The notes under the pieces: model-generated
The model's database searches: none
Told to the model about the DNA's origin: nothing
What the model saw: the letters and a program-made list of their open reading frames with translations, nothing else
Assembly: GCA_026260175.1 (NCBI GenBank)
Contig: JAKCWW010000184.1
Location: 1-64,000 of the forward strand
DNA from: Reticulitermes lucifugus
Lineage: Eukaryota > Arthropoda > Insecta > Blattodea > Rhinotermitidae
DNA: 64,000 nt
Direction: 5' to 3'
In this document: piece after piece, positions 23,920-37,404 of the stretch
How positions within the stretch are numbered: position 1 is the first letter of the stretch
How the letters are laid out: each line of letters starts with the position of its first letter
Translations under genes and position numbers: made by a program

Positions 23920-26900
23920 TTATCAGACGAGAAAGGTCGTGACAGTTGCAGGCATAGGAAGAGACTGGGGCTTAACATGCACACTTCATACCCCGACTCG
24001 AGTAAGTGCTTAGTTATAAACTTACCTACAGGCTACGTCGGATGGTTGTTACTGGGCACTAGTGAATCGGTTAAAACTGCAATCTGTCTACATTGGTTTA
24101 TATATTACGAGTGACCAAATGTTGAGTTACCATGAATTTAAGGCAATCCCTTCTATTTTGAAACTCAACTATGACTGCGGAGAAAACAATTCCATTAAAT
24201 ACATTTAAACACAGATCTATGAATCTTTTTCGAGACTCAAGGTTTTCTCCTTCGTATTATAAAAGGCTGTTAATGATGAAATATCAGCAGTATCGTTCTG
24301 CTTTATTTGATTTACAAAGGAAAGATAGAAAATAAAACGTAGGTCATAAACAGATAGGCCTACAGGTCCATGCTAAAGTAGTTACGTAATACACGACTGC
24401 AGGAATACAAAACATTTCAAGCATATCTAAATAACGCTTGGCTTTTGTACTCTTAGTTTATTAGTGGGTGCTTGAGCTCCAAAGTGAAGATTAATAATAT
24501 GGGAATAATATTTAGTCATTTAATTTTAAATGATAAATAACCCTTAAGATTTATTGAGTAATTAACTCAAGAAATAAAAGTATCTTTGAAATGGAGCGTG
24601 AGTTACAAATATCTTATTTTGAAGCATTTCAAACACACTTTAGTTTATAATTTACAGAAATATGAGCTGCCAAAGATAAAATTTAAATAAATGAACATGA
24701 TTTTCCGCTTGAAAGTTTTGTGAAACAAAAAAACCGCGCGACTTTGTTAAATAATGACCACTTATCATTATAATTATAATATTTTATAATAACATAAAAC
24801 ACAATGTTTTCTGCAATAATGATAAAATAATTCCCTCTTAGGAACTTCGAGTATATAGTCGTCACAATAATTACCAGCAGTCCCAGTGGCCCACACCTGA
24901 GAGATAACCACTGTCATATTACACCGGGTTCTAGAGTCGCAGTCTAGGTGCCTGATTGTTTAGTAGAAACTGGCCACTCCTATTACTAACCGTTAATCTA
25001 TGTTATCACACACATGAAATTAATACCGCAAATCGCAGCGAATAGCCGTTTTAAATATCTGTACGTCCAGCGCGAATGTGGCCTTACCGTCAGATCGATA
25101 CACCGTATACGGACGGGTGAAGCCATGCAATGCATTTATATTACCATAACGCCAGTTGCAAGCCACTGAAGTGTGAAGAGAAAGTTATGTATGTAGATTG
25201 ATATATGATCTATTTGATTTTCAGTATGCTGTGCTTACGGTTCGAGAAATGTTTACAGCAAATATTCATCACGGAAATTGTTTGGAAAATGGAAAGCATT
25301 ACTGCTCTTTGTATTGTGTCTGTTGTCCTGTCAGCAAGGACATTTTGGTTTGGGATTCGTATGTACGTGTATATAGAAGACAGTAGTTGAATTGACATTG
25401 TCCTGTGGAATTCGAAACACATATTTCAGTCGATTCATATGGTCATGCATTATCATTAGACCAATGGTACTGAATTATCATTAGATCAACAGCGTGCCTA
25501 GAACAGTCAGTACAAGATTTGTTTCATGTATGTGAACACAATGTGTCGGGCAACTGCCATTCATGTTTAGGGGCGATATGAAAACAAATAATAATGTTTA
25601 AATTTATAATAACTTTAAGCAGACTAGCCTTAAAGTGCCATGAATCGTTTGAACGCTACCATGTACACAACCTTCGAATCATTTAGAATAGTTTAATAAA
25701 ATTGTAAATAAAGATCATTATACTGGAATAAGCCTCAAAGTCATTTATAACAACTCATACTGAAAAATTTCAACAACAAACAATAAAAGTTTTTTTGCGA
25801 AAATAACGGCAGTAATTAAATATGGTTTTCTGAATCTTCGCCCGTGACAGAATTTTGAAATATGTTTACTTTTGCTTCAAGGCACTTCGTCTTGTAACAA
25901 AAGTGTGAACATAGCAATTGACTGAGATGTAAATTTCTTTTCATTTTATGGCAGAATAGCTCATCATGTAGTAGTATAAAATGATTATAACTAAAGTATG
26001 CAGGTAAGTCTATAAATCTTATATTAATTTTCCATTAACTTACCAACTAATATTACGTTATATATTAAAAGTAACATCACTTTATGGCTAAGACTTTAAG
26101 GTTACGTTTGCAATAATAGTTTATTAATTATAAGGGTATTAATAATAATAACAACAATAATAATAGCAACAACAAAAATTTTGAAGCCAAGTTATCGAAA
26201 GCGATGGGCTTGTTTCGTAATGAATGCCCACCTGTGTGAAGGGTGTATAACATTCATATTAGTAAGGAATAAGAGCGGTGGCTGAATGCTCTTCTAAAAC
26301 ATGCCAACTCGTAGACCAAAGTGTGCTGTTCAAGACGGAGTTTGTCCTTCACAGGTTCTTAGGGTTTTCTACCAACATCATTAAATTAATAAAAAAACAC
26401 GACAATGTTGCCAACCATAAAACCCTTATATCCTTCTACATATTGACAGGAAGCGACGAATTGGAGCTAGTTAACGATCTAAGACTTCTCTGGTAAGGAT
26501 AAAAAAGGGAAAGGCGGAAAATCTCTTGAACGTGTTGAAAGAGGATTCGGACAAAACAGCGAATCTAACAAATGACTATCCTGCCTGGTAGCAGACAAGC
26601 TATATAACTCCTAATCAAGTGTAGGGTGGTAAAAGCGAGCACACAAGTCGATTTCTAAGATTAGAGAGTGTTCCTCCCAACTTCTTGCACTAGTTCCTCT
26701 AACACGGGAGACCACTGCATTGTGTCTTCACACCGGTCGCTAAATTCATTAGCACTGGTCAGTTCTGATTGGACACGACGAGAGGTCAGCGAGAAATGAA
26801 CTTGCACCACGTCATCAGTATGGTCACGTGAATGGTCGATGAACAAATGATGAGGCGGGTTTAATACCAGAAGGAAGTTAGAAGCAAAGCAGAGAAGACC

Positions 26901-29650
26901 GTCCCGTTACCTCTCGCGTAGACACATATGGAGGACGTACCTGTATTTATTTTATAATAAACATGATCTGTTTCATGGAAAATAAATCGAGCCTGAGAAC
27001 TGAAATTCAATTCGAAAAAAATTACATTCTAATAACCAATAGAAAATATTAAAAAAGGAAATTAATAAATATGATCTAGGCGTTAGAGATTTCACCTTCC
27101 GTGGCCTATGAGAAGAACGGCAATGTGTAAAGCCTACTTCAAACGGGATATGTTACTTAAACCTTAAACATATAGAGAGAAGTTTTATGTCAGTGTTATC
27201 ACTTTCTTTACAAACAGTTGCAGTTTATACTTAACAACTAGCATCCTCATCGATGACTTTAAAGACATTTGCTTGCTCCTGCTTCCTCGATAACCTAAAG
27301 ATCTTTAAAAAATAGGCTTGATTGACTGGGTGAAAGAACCGTTAAAAATTCCGTAATGATCTAACCAATGCACTGGTTAAATGTTAGGGTATTTAACATT
27401 GTCTCTATTGGAGAAATTACAGACCCTCGAATCATGCTGGAAGATTATCATCGACGGAACGTAGGAAAATGCTAGGCAGACACAGCGGTCTGCTTTCAGG
27501 TATTAACGGAAAATGCGCTAGAAAGACGGAATAAAATTAGGAGCTGTTTTAATAGAGCTAATAACTAGGTATGAAGTCGACCCACATAATCCTGAACACA
27601 TCAGTCTGCTCTTACTAAGAAACATGATGCTGTCCTTTAAAAGAAATGGAGCGAAAGAGTAAAACGGCACCCAAAACGAAACTTTCATTACCTTCAGTAC
27701 AGAAGTCTATAAATTGGCTTTATATTCCAGTCTAACTTATTTCACACATATATAAAATATTCCCATGAGAACCATTTTAATATTATCCTCTCCTCAACAT
27801 CTGTGTATCACAAAGGTCTCAGGTTACATACTTTTAATACACTGAAATGATTCTTGGAGACGGGTTTATGACCTGCACAAAACTCACTCTTCAGTAAGTA
27901 CCAAGTCTAGAGGGCAAAGGTTACCGGAAACGTAAACAGAACTACTAAAAACCAGTTAATTCATAGTTCTACACTGCACGCAGTTCCCTCATGAAGCCAC
28001 TACGTGCTGAGAGGGCTTAGAAAAATGTCAGAAAATAAGAAAACCCAGAAAAGAAATGCCTGATAAAAAGAGTTCCACTTTAATTTGCGACTTATTTAAA
28101 TACTGCTGAATTCTTACATTTCACTTTATTTGTTCTATAGTATTTGTTAGCACTTTGAAGGCACGATGTTACACCAAATGCCTGAGACACAACGTGGCAG
28201 TGGCTGTGGCAAGGCGATGTATATGGTGCAGGAACGTCATCAATATGCATAATTTGGCTGTGACGCACTATTCTACTTGACATGTCAGCTCCCTTCATTG
28301 TCATTCTAACGTGTCGAGACAGCTCTGCAGTTCAGTTTTATGGCTGTGTGAAAATCGAATCCATGAGAGGCATCTCTTTTCAACGAGGTATCCGGACCCA
28401 GTCTCACAGTGTGTAGGAAAAGGCAGGCTCACACCAATAAGAAAAGTACTTTATTTCTCATAATATACTTCCTTTAATTACAATGAAATGCGACGCTCTG
28501 TATTTAATAAAAGTGTATAATGAACACTATAACGGACCTTTCCGTTCTTCCCAACGAAAGTAAAAACAGCACAACTGAACAGAATTTTTAATTTATTTAC
28601 ACATAATTTTGATATGTGTTACTTTTGAGCTCTATGGAGCCACGTACCCCGTTAAACTTACTGAGAATAGCATAATGCATCGTACCTGATTCAAAAGTAA
28701 ATATCTGAATACGCTAAAATCTGTTCGCACTTTATATGCGATAAAGGGAACTACCGTACAGCAATCAGATTTTAGCCAAGTGAAAGCATATCTGGATTCC
28801 ACACTGATACAATTCGCGCTTACCTTGTGTTGTGCGGTAAGAGTAAATTTGCCTTACTTGCTTCGATTTATGTCCTTCCAACTTGTGCAGATGAGAAAGC
28901 GAAATGAACAGGAGGCTAGAGGAAATTTAATTTAACAAGTATCTGAAATTTTGTCAAAACAAAGAAGATTAAGTGGGCGAAAGAAGTAGCGCAAACTGGG
29001 AAATTGGCAAACTGATAAAAGATTTTACTTGTTCAAAGACAAAACAGATATGACTTGGGAGACAAGATCGACGCGTAAATTTTAGATTATGGATAACATC
29101 TATCTTCGAGAAGTGATGCGTGGCGATGCAGAGACATATAGAGACATGTAGAGACATGTAGAGACATGTTCTTTTATGAAACCGTAGTAACAAATCCGCT
29201 AACACAAAAATTTGGAATTTTTTAATATCTGACCGAATATTTGCTTCTCTGCTCCATGCAGCTAGGTTTGCCATTCTGTTACCATCTTTTCCGATGTGAA
29301 CCCACTTCAGGCGCGCATCACGAAGCAGCGGAAATATAATTACATCACTTTCCCGCGCTTCTTACTTCAACTTTGTCCTTACACATGCATGAGACACGAT
29401 CTGTCAGAAGTAATTTAAACTTTGTACTGGAATTTCTTAAATGAATTCGAGCAGAAAGTAATTTGCAGGGACTTTTCCTGACGAATACACCGATTGTTGA
29501 CGCATCATTAACCACTGCTAGCAGGACACCTCTCAGTGGGATTCAGCAAGTCTCTTTTCTGATTTTAAGAATACAATTTGAGAAAGTGTAGAAATGTGCG
29601 AATTGCAAATGTAGCGTGTTTAACGCTCTTAAGGCGAAAGGAATGAAAAT
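23920..29650. other. No gene recognised in 5.7 kb
   Basis: AT-rich. Frames of 60-101 codons (for example 26278-26496 +, 26661-26846 -, 28969-29274 -) have no identifiable domain. 25460-25490 contains a short direct repeat 'ttatcattaga.caa'. Confidence 0.4.
29131..29170. repeat. 10-bp tandem repeat, four units
   Basis: Gagacat(a/g)t(a/t) is repeated four times with at most two changes per unit. Confidence 0.9.
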
Positions 29651-29734
29651 ATTACTCAACGGTAATAACACTTGAGTTTTTGTATATCAAATATTTGAGC
29701 GCTGTCAGCTGCAAGGGGTAGCAAATATATACAA

Positions 29735-29995
29735 ATAACCGCAACAATTTCTTTTCCTGTGGTGCAACAGCCCCACGCTGGCCTAGGCTGCCTCATTTTT
29801 GAAGTTGCGAGATCACATTCAGTAGGCCTCCTCTGGACGTGAAATCGGCCCGTCGCAGAGATCTCTACCTGAGAACACACAATATTCACAAGAGACAGAT
29901 ATCCATGCCCCCCCCCCTCTGGAGGGATTCGAACTCGCAATCCCAGCAAGCGAGCGACCGCAGACCTACACCTTAGACCAGAATTGCGAAAATGG
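29735..29995 (-). repeat. SINE-A copy, minus strand
   Basis: On the minus strand, 'gggattgcgagttcgaatccc' gives a near-consensus B box (29928-29945). It is followed by GATATCTGTCTCTTGTG, 'caggtagagatctctgcgac', 'gagtgtgatctcgc' in diverged form and the distal 'gcctaggccagcgtggggc'. A C9 run lies inside at 29909-29917. Confidence 0.8.
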
Positions 29996-29999
29996 GAGA

Positions 30000-31320
30000 G
30001 TATAAATACACTGGGGACACAAATGTCATGTGAGAGATTCTTATAACACTTCAGTCCTCATTTTTCATAAAATGTCCTTCAAATTCCGAACTTCGAATTC
30101 AGAAGTGTGAAAATTTGTAACTACTCCTTTAGAAGTTGTCCAGTCGTTTATGTGGTGTACTTCAACACGACATGAATTTCTAATAGAAATCAATATATTC
30201 GAGGCTTCATTTACATCTAATCGAACTCATTAAAATATGTAATATTTTGATGTAAAAATCACAAGCAAACCGACCAAATTTGCAATACAGGAGGTACATA
30301 CGAATAGGTACTGTAATGGTTGTAGGTTTAACAGACATATGTGCTGAACTGACCTGTTATTTTGTATAACTATTTTCTCTGTTCGCAAGTATTTCAAGAT
30401 ATGCTTAAGAGTTCGTTCATTTCCCTACGCCAAGTACGGTTTTTACGTAGCCTTGCACTAAAAATTTCACGCTATATAGATTTTGTTAATATAATTCAGT
30501 ATCAAGCGTCATTAAAATTGCTATACAAAGATGGCGGTTGTTAATTGTGTAGAAGGAGAGACAGAAAAAGAGAGAGAAGATATAATGCACAAAAAATGCC
30601 GTATGTTTGTGCACATATGTGCAAGCGCACATCGACAGAAACCGGCAACAACACCCTAGTTATTTTCAGCAAGAAAATTTCTGAAATAATTCCACAAATA
30701 ATACAACTAAATCTAACTGTTAGAACTATAAGGAAATAGAGGACACACAGGAAAGAATGCAATATTCCCTTTTAAATTACACTGTAATGAGCGATACTCA
30801 TGTATGTTCAACAAGTTTAACATACACGTCCTATTACATTCATGGTGACTGATATGGAGTTAATAGCACCAGAGGAAAATAGTTTACCGCACCTGTTATT
30901 AGAGTATCTGTAAATTATCAGTACATGCATTGAGTGCATCGAGTTTTTTATGGTTTATATTCATTAAATTCAGAAGCACTACTTTATTGGAGTAATTATG
31001 CATTCTATTCCACCGAACAACACTTGAGTTCGCTCTGCTCTTCGCTTACATGATAAAATTTCCCTCCAAAACAGATATACAGTTGCAGGATAGTAATTTT
31101 TAAATGAAGGTTTCCCGAGCCGAAATCAGGAAGCCTACTTTCCTATCGTAAAGAAATTCAGTCGTACAATTTTTCTGCTGTTAATCTTATGTCTGTTGAA
31201 TATAAGATTATATTCTTACAATAATAACAACAAGCCACTTGGCACAGGGGTTAGCCAGCTGGACTACTTATGTCAAATCATGAGATTCTACTAGAGTAAT
31301 TTTTAACGCTTTATTTTTAA
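30000..31320. other. No gene recognised
   Basis: AT-rich. Opposed frames at 30541-30762 are shadows of each other without a known domain. A tRNA-like stretch near 31240-31300 was too degenerate to call. Confidence 0.4.
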
Positions 31321-31327
31321 ATAAGTA

Positions 31328-31362
31328 ACATATTATTATTATTATTGTTATTATTATTATTA
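31328..31362. repeat. (TTA)n microsatellite
   Basis: Interrupted TTA/ATT repeat immediately before the LINE-C fragment. It may be the tail of an earlier insertion. Confidence 0.85.
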
Positions 31363-31760
31363 TCTTGTCCATCTACCAAGGGCATTATTGGTTTACGAGT
31401 ACCCACTCGGAACCTCCGAGACTTTCCTTTTTTTCATGTTAGTTCATCCTACAAAAACTGTCCCTCCGGCCGGTGTGCAACTGCAGCAAATTCTGTTTGT
31501 AATAAATTGGATGTCTTTAGAAGGCAAATTGTCGCACTTAATCAGATGTAATATTTTATTACATTATTTTAAGGTGTCCTTATTAGTTATTTAAATATTT
31601 TTTGTTTGTTTTGGTTGTGTGTTTTATTTGTGTCCTGTTCATTGTTTGTTGTTATTTGTGCTTGTATGTTGTGCTGTTTCTGTAATTGGCCATCTGGCTG
31701 TTGACTCGGCACATTAATAAACTAGAATTGAATTATTATTATTATTATTATTATTATAAC
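31363..31760 (+). mobile_element. LINE-C copy 1: C-terminal tail, 3' UTR and TTA tail
   Basis: The frame through 31372-31551 reads LRVPTRNLRDF, then FHVSSSYKNCPS, RCATAANSVCNKLDVF and ends LNQM-stop. This is the look of the C-terminus of a known class of insect non-LTR retrotransposon ORF2. The 3' UTR ends 'ctgtaattggccatctggc', then 'cacattaataaactagaattgaa' and (TTA)n (31731-31757). A second copy of that UTR end follows at 31840. No reverse transcriptase domain remains. Clade not assigned. Confidence 0.6.
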
Positions 31761-31839
31761 AAATTTAAAAAAATTTTCTGTAACAACTATAATATTACTA
31801 ATGTTACTTTTAAGATGAGAATTATTCTTATCTCTTGTC

Positions 31840-31985
31840 TACGCGTTTTCATTTCTTGTTTGTTATTTGTGTATTTTCCTCAAGTTCCTGTGCTCTCTCT
31901 GTAATTGGCGTTACGACTCTTGTGCCAGCGCATTAATAATAAAGAATTGAAGTGTTATTACTATTATTATATTATTATTACGCTA
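31840..31985 (+). mobile_element. LINE-C copy 2: 3' UTR end and TTA tail only
   Basis: 'tctttgtaattggcg'-like sequence, then 'gcgcattaataataaagaattgaa' and a TTA-rich tail repeats the end of copy 1 in tandem, about 190 bases downstream. Only the UTR is present. Confidence 0.6.
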
Positions 31986-32044
31986 TTAACATAACCTTTA
32001 AAATTACTAGTACTGCTATTGCTACTCTTACTACCAACACTACG

Positions 32045-32045
32045 A

Positions 32046-32078
<33 letters not shown>

Positions 32079-32118
32079 CACTACCACCACCACCACCACC
32101 ACCACCACCACCACCACT
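32045..32118. repeat. Composite (ACT)n-(ACC)n microsatellite
   Basis: An ACT-trinucleotide run passes directly into an ACC-trinucleotide run. Long frames on both strands here come from the repeat. Confidence 0.95.
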
Positions 32119-32339
32119 ATATTTATTATTACTATATTTTTGGGAAAATTCGGATGTAAACAGCCGGGGAGTGAAGCTCATCATTCAGTTACATCTACTG
32201 CTAAGGTTAAGAATGCGCATAACTATATACAATCACTCTCCTACGAAACTTCATGGCTTACATAGGAGAAACTACTTCTACGGACAAGCGTACGGACAGT
32301 ATCCGGTTTACAAGGGTACGATCTGAGTGGCGTCAAATA

Positions 32340-33920
32340 TAACCAACAATCTGTCACGGCCAAAATAAATGACTGGGATGTAAATGACATGACCGAAAGT
32401 ATCCTTTTTGTACACAGCTTACCCTAACGATATATACCAGACTCAACTAGTGCATTATAAATATATTTTAATTTTTTATGCAACTGGATCTGTAAAGCTG
32501 TGGTAGTGGGGCTATTTATAAACAATTTTTTACTTGCATTTACTCCAATATTTTCGTTCAAATATTAGCCTATCCCTTGCTGACGTCTGTGTGGGAATTG
32601 TTAGACACAAACCAGCTTCCTAACTCGGGGGCTATGGAAAGTGTGGGTGTGCCGTTGGTCGCGAAGTTGCTTGCATGTGCAGTCTCCGGTCTAACGGAAG
32701 ACTAATGGGATGGTTCACGAGTGTGCTGAAGTACCGAGCTTGTTTGATTAAAAAGCAGAAGTGCAACTACAAAGTTTATTCCCGAGGAAGGGATAAAACC
32801 TCGCAGTGCTGAAGTTCGAGATGATCGGAGATCGATCATAATCTTAATTTTAACTTCCACCAAACAAGATTTTTTTTTAAGTTTTCATTTATAAATATCT
32901 TTTCCCTAACTTCTAATTTTCTGATTGGGCAAGGAAATGTCCATTACTTTCACGGTTTGGTTATCAAACCGGAGCGAATATTACTGTTTCGTGTTTTGGG
33001 TGAAGAAAGCAAATATATAAAATGTTCAGCCGGTAAGATCCACACCTGATCTACAGCATTTTAGAATAAATTTTAATTGAAAAGTTATGTTTTCACGTAT
33101 GTTGTATAAGAGGAACTGTATTAAAGTAAAAGTACAATTTTAATTTATCTTAATTTTTCACCATACATCGTGACTGAGGGGTTGGTGTTATTACCTCATG
33201 TTAAAGACATCCTGGTTTCGAATATCGATCAGAAAACAAAGAGAAGCTATGTTTTTAACCCTTCCAGGCACATTAAAGTGGAATGGTACATTAAAACAAG
33301 GCATTGCCGATTTTATGTAAATCTTCTACCATTCAACGCTCTGTAATCCGTGATTATAATGTATCGTTAAGTAACCAATAATCACAGATATTGACACATA
33401 CAAAGTGATTCAGGAGAAAAGGTTAGTATTTTGAGAGGTGATAGTATCGGTCACTGTGAGAAAACGAAAGTTCAAATGAATGTGTGTCTATTTCTGAATG
33501 GTAACCAAGATAGAAACGCCTTTCTGGCATATGCAGAATAGAAGGTAAGATCCAGAGTGGTGATATTTGGATATGCACATTGCTAACACTTTAAGAACAT
33601 TCAAATTTCGGTTACAGAATTGTGTGGCCATTGTAATTCAAATAGTTATTAACTCAAAGGAAGCCTTTATTATAAGCAGAGGCTGTAAATGACTAGCACA
33701 TATGACAGCACAGAATCCCATACCGTAAAATGACTGCGCCATGAGTGTAATGAAAAATACGGTGACGCTCAAAAATAGTTCAGACTGCAAAGCATGCTAT
33801 GGGCCAGAGATCACAAAATGCAACTGCAAGATAGATAAACATGTTCCTGATTTACGTGTAGCTTTTTATTGGCGTGAGACCCATCATTGTGTGCCGCGGA
33901 GAATATTTCAACCTGGGACA
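32340..33920. other. No gene recognised
   Basis: AT-rich. The 61-codon frame at 33741-33926 (+) contains several Cys and His but no recognisable domain, and it runs into LINE-B. Confidence 0.4.
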
Positions 33921-33926
33921 GAATAG

Positions 33927-34300
33927 GCAAGAGGAGGCTGCAGAAGGCTGGATAATGAAGAGCTGCAATTTCACTCGCCACCGAATACTTTTAGGGTCAC
34001 GACATCAAAATGTTTGAGGGAAGGAGCATAAGGAAGACACTGCAGAGACGAGAAAGGCATCTGAAATGTTAAACCCAGGCATAAATATGGGAATTAAAAT
34101 AAAATGAATCTTAAAGAAACTACGTATGAGGGCGTTGCCTGGATTCATGTGTTTCAGACTACGGACCAGCACCGCCCTGTTTTGAACACCGTAATAAATC
34201 TTCGCCTTTCATAAACATGGAGAATTTTCTGAAAACTGAGGGACTGTCAGCTATAAAGAAGGACTCTGCCACGAAGTTAGAGCAATATAAGGCTAATACA
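33927..34300 (+). mobile_element. LINE-B copy 5
   Basis: 'gaggctgcagaaggctggataatgaagagctgc' encodes the RRL.NEEL stretch also seen in copy 1. It is followed by 'aaaatgaatcttaaagaaa' (KMNLKE), 'gaacaccgtaataaatctt' and the 3' end 'agaaggactctgccacgaagttag'. Several stops and frameshifts. Confidence 0.7.
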
Positions 34301-34849
34301 GCCATGCTATAGAAAAGCATACGGCTGCTACAGATTTCGTCAGTAAAAGGCTCTACAGTGCGACAAACCGATTTACATTACGCACAGAGAAAACGCACAT
34401 TCAGTGATAGCTTTCCAATACGCTGAAGCTAATCTCTGCACAACAACAACGAAAAAATCCCACTGTTGCCCCCAAAATATACACACACAGACCATTTCCT
34501 CCCTCAACCAACAGTTGGGGTCACCACTAAATAACAGGGTGTAAACGCTAAGCTGTCCGCGACATGGAACAAAATCCGACGGATTTCATGGTCCAGCGAA
34601 GTGCGTCGCATATGCCCGCTTTGTTGAAATGAATGTATGATCCGTCCTGTTTTCATGTTATCTATGGCCAGTTCAATGGACAGATAATCTTCCCTCATGA
34701 TTATTTGCACAGTACATATAGCGGCCAGCTGACAGCCTTGCTGTATTTACTGTATAAAGTAGCTGGTCGAAAGAGAGAACTGGCACACATCTTTTCGGAT
34801 ATTGAGTATATTCCAGAACGCCTAAGCATTATGATAGATGAAAGCTTCA

Positions 34850-34850
34850 T

Positions 34851-34886
<36 letters not shown>
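34850..34886. repeat. (TTTC)n microsatellite
   Basis: About nine TTTC/TTCT units. Confidence 0.97.
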
Positions 34887-34888
<2 letters not shown>

Positions 34889-34899
34889 TTCTTAGATAC

Positions 34900-36460
34900 G
34901 AATGCCATTTTACATCACCTGTCTCAATCCTTCGTTACTGAAGAGCGCCTGGTGAGAACGTACTATAATCTTCCGTTCATTTTATGTTCGGAATTCCACG
35001 CAGATTTAAATAAAATGCGGGAAAATTAGTGAAGGTCCGTGAGGAGTAAGTTGCTTCGCTATAATGTTTTATAAATTTAAAAATACAGCTATAAATATAA
35101 TCCTATGACACGTTTGGGGGAAAAAAATTATCGTCACAGATCATGGACGAAAATAAAAAATATAGACACACAAACATATTATGCGAATGTATATTTTATT
35201 TCTCTGTAATGTCAAATAATTGGTTGATAATCAATAATTAACTGGAAAAAAATTCTTGTAATATTCCGACAATTCCCTGGAGAAACTGAGACAAATCACG
35301 AAAGGAATGTTTCGGTTTAAATTCGAAGAGAACTTCTCCCAAATATATATAAATAAACATATACTCATCGATTCATATTGAATAGAAAATTACGATTCCC
35401 TGTAGAGTTACTGAATTCTAAAGTTTCCAATTTCAGGAACTACTGAATTTTAAACACTTTTTAATGGAAAACTAATTTCGCAATCTTCGTTACGCATAGG
35501 ACACGGGAAATGCCTGAAGAAAATAAAAGATAGAGAAGATATACGAATATACGTATAACTGAATTTATTACGCACAAGAGGTAGTGCATGATGTAAATAA
35601 AGATTACACGTGTCATTTTTAAGAGTAAACAGGAACTATTTCCTTACGCAAAATTAACCTTTGTTAAACGGAAGACGGTGTGTTTACTGTGAGGCAGGAA
35701 CTTAATTTTTATACACTGTTTTTACGAATTTAAATATTCGGCATTGGCATTAATCAGGCATTAATAGTAAACAAAACGCCCCCTCCCTCCCTGAGAGACG
35801 TGCCAGTAAAGTACAGACAGTTCAAAATAAAGCCTTCAGTATAACAAGAACATTACCAACAAGAATTCTCTATAAACACAGGAATTATCATTGACTTCGC
35901 AGTTGTAAAAATTCCTATCAGTTTCCACGCAGCACAGTAACTCTCACGAATCCCCTTTATCCTACTTCTCCTCCTCGTGTCTCTACTTGTTGTTTTCTCT
36001 TGTCCATGCTTTACCAGGTTAGTAATTTAATCATCGTGTTTCACTTATTTAAATTACAAAACTTGGAATTAAGACATATTAACTAGTAATCGGGCATTTA
36101 AACGAAGCATGGAATTAATGGTTCCCTAACATAACTGATGCGTTAACACGTCAAGACATTCAACAGATCAGATAATCGTGCTTCCACATAAAAGGGGATA
36201 AACGTAAACGAAATTCATATACTTTTATGTCATTATTCCTAAAAATCGAAATAAATTCCTCGGATTATTCCACTACATCTTTTCCTTTTTTTATTTTTTA
36301 TTTTTTTTGCCACGACAAAACTTTCGGCAACAAAAATTTTCGATGCTGTTTAGTTTGGTTCATTACCAAAGATTGCACTTTTAAACTGAATACTGTAAGG
36401 TGATCTAAAGGCCACAGCACACACTGTTGTTACAAAGGCTGTCACTCTTATTTTATCTCG
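34900..36460. other. No gene recognised
   Basis: AT-rich. A poly-T stretch lies at 36285-36308. Confidence 0.4.
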
Positions 36461-36471
36461 ACTGTCTAGAC

Positions 36472-36950
36472 CAGTGGTTCCCAAAGTGGGCGGTACCGCC
36501 CCCTGAGGGGCGGTGGGATTACCGAGTTGGGCGCTAATAGGTACGAGAGGTGGAACGGAGGGCTGTTTATATCACAGGGGGACGTTAGTAGACAAGTAGT
36601 GCATTTATTTTTATAACAGAATTCAAATAAAGTAATTTTTGTGTTAAAAATAAAAAATAAACTGAATTTCTTAGTATTTTAATTTATGAATCTTATTCAA
36701 GCACATATTATTTTTTAATAAACTATTGGTAGATGAATTACTGTTAATCATAAAAATATAATAAATTTTAATTTATTAATTAACACATAAAACATTAAGT
36801 TTAAATCTTATAATTTTATTAAACGATTTTTAAATATAAAATAAAAGTGGAAACAAAAGCGCATTTAGGTTTTTTAAAAAAGATAGGGGGAGCTGTGGGT
36901 GTGCATATGAAACCAAGGGGGCGGTGGACCGAAAAATTTGGGAATCACTG
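36472..36950. mobile_element. Non-autonomous hAT element (MITE), 479 bp, complete
   Basis: The ends are CAGTGGTTCCCAAA (36472-36485) and, on the minus strand from 36950, CAGTGATTCCCAAA: 14-bp terminal inverted repeats with one mismatch. Pairing continues imperfectly into the CGGT..CCGCCCC blocks just inside each end. The 8-bp direct repeat GTCTAGAC flanks it (36464-36471 and 36951-36958), the target-site duplication length of the hAT superfamily. The CAGTGGTTCCCAAA terminus is typical of hAT elements. The interior is AT-rich and encodes no transposase, so movement would need one in trans. Confidence 0.92.
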
Positions 36951-37404
36951 GTCTAGACGTTAACATATAATTTTAAATTTACGATTTTGAAAGCTACGTG
37001 ATGTAAGAGCTATATGCTTTTTATGAAACTCTGAGTCACGATCTCCGGAATGGAGAGCGTTCTCTTAAGAATGGATATTTATTCTAAAATGTAATGTGAC
37101 TTCTATTTTTTCTGCTACATATCTGGCGTGCTGCAGATATCGGCCATCTACAGAGAGTCAGACATGTCATATCTGGTAGGAAGAAGATCATGAATATGCC
37201 AGGTACATTAGGCTTAGTATTAACCAGGATCATGTGTGAACACAACAAGGAAACGTAGAGTTCTTTCTGTAAGAATCATAATTTCAATATAAGCGTGTAT
37301 TCCTGAAAGTACTTCTATGCTGGGCAGTCAAGTACCCTGTGTCTTGTTACGAAACATTCATGATGCATTTTTCAGCAGTTTATAAAAGGTTAAATTCATT
37401 CTTT

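Noticed and set aside
27880-27945. Possible further hammerhead-like site around 'ggaaacgtaaac'
   Set aside because: No CUGANGA-like heptamer or stem II at the correct distance.
29656-29949. 97-codon minus-strand frame
   Set aside because: It lies almost wholly in the minus-strand SINE-A copy.
31952-32326. 124-codon frame rich in Leu and Pro, and a minus frame rich in Gly and Ser
   Set aside because: Both are translations of the ACT/ACC trinucleotide repeat.
35300-35340. 'gtttcgg' similar to the ribozyme-like 3' half
   Set aside because: No catalytic heptamer or stem nearby.
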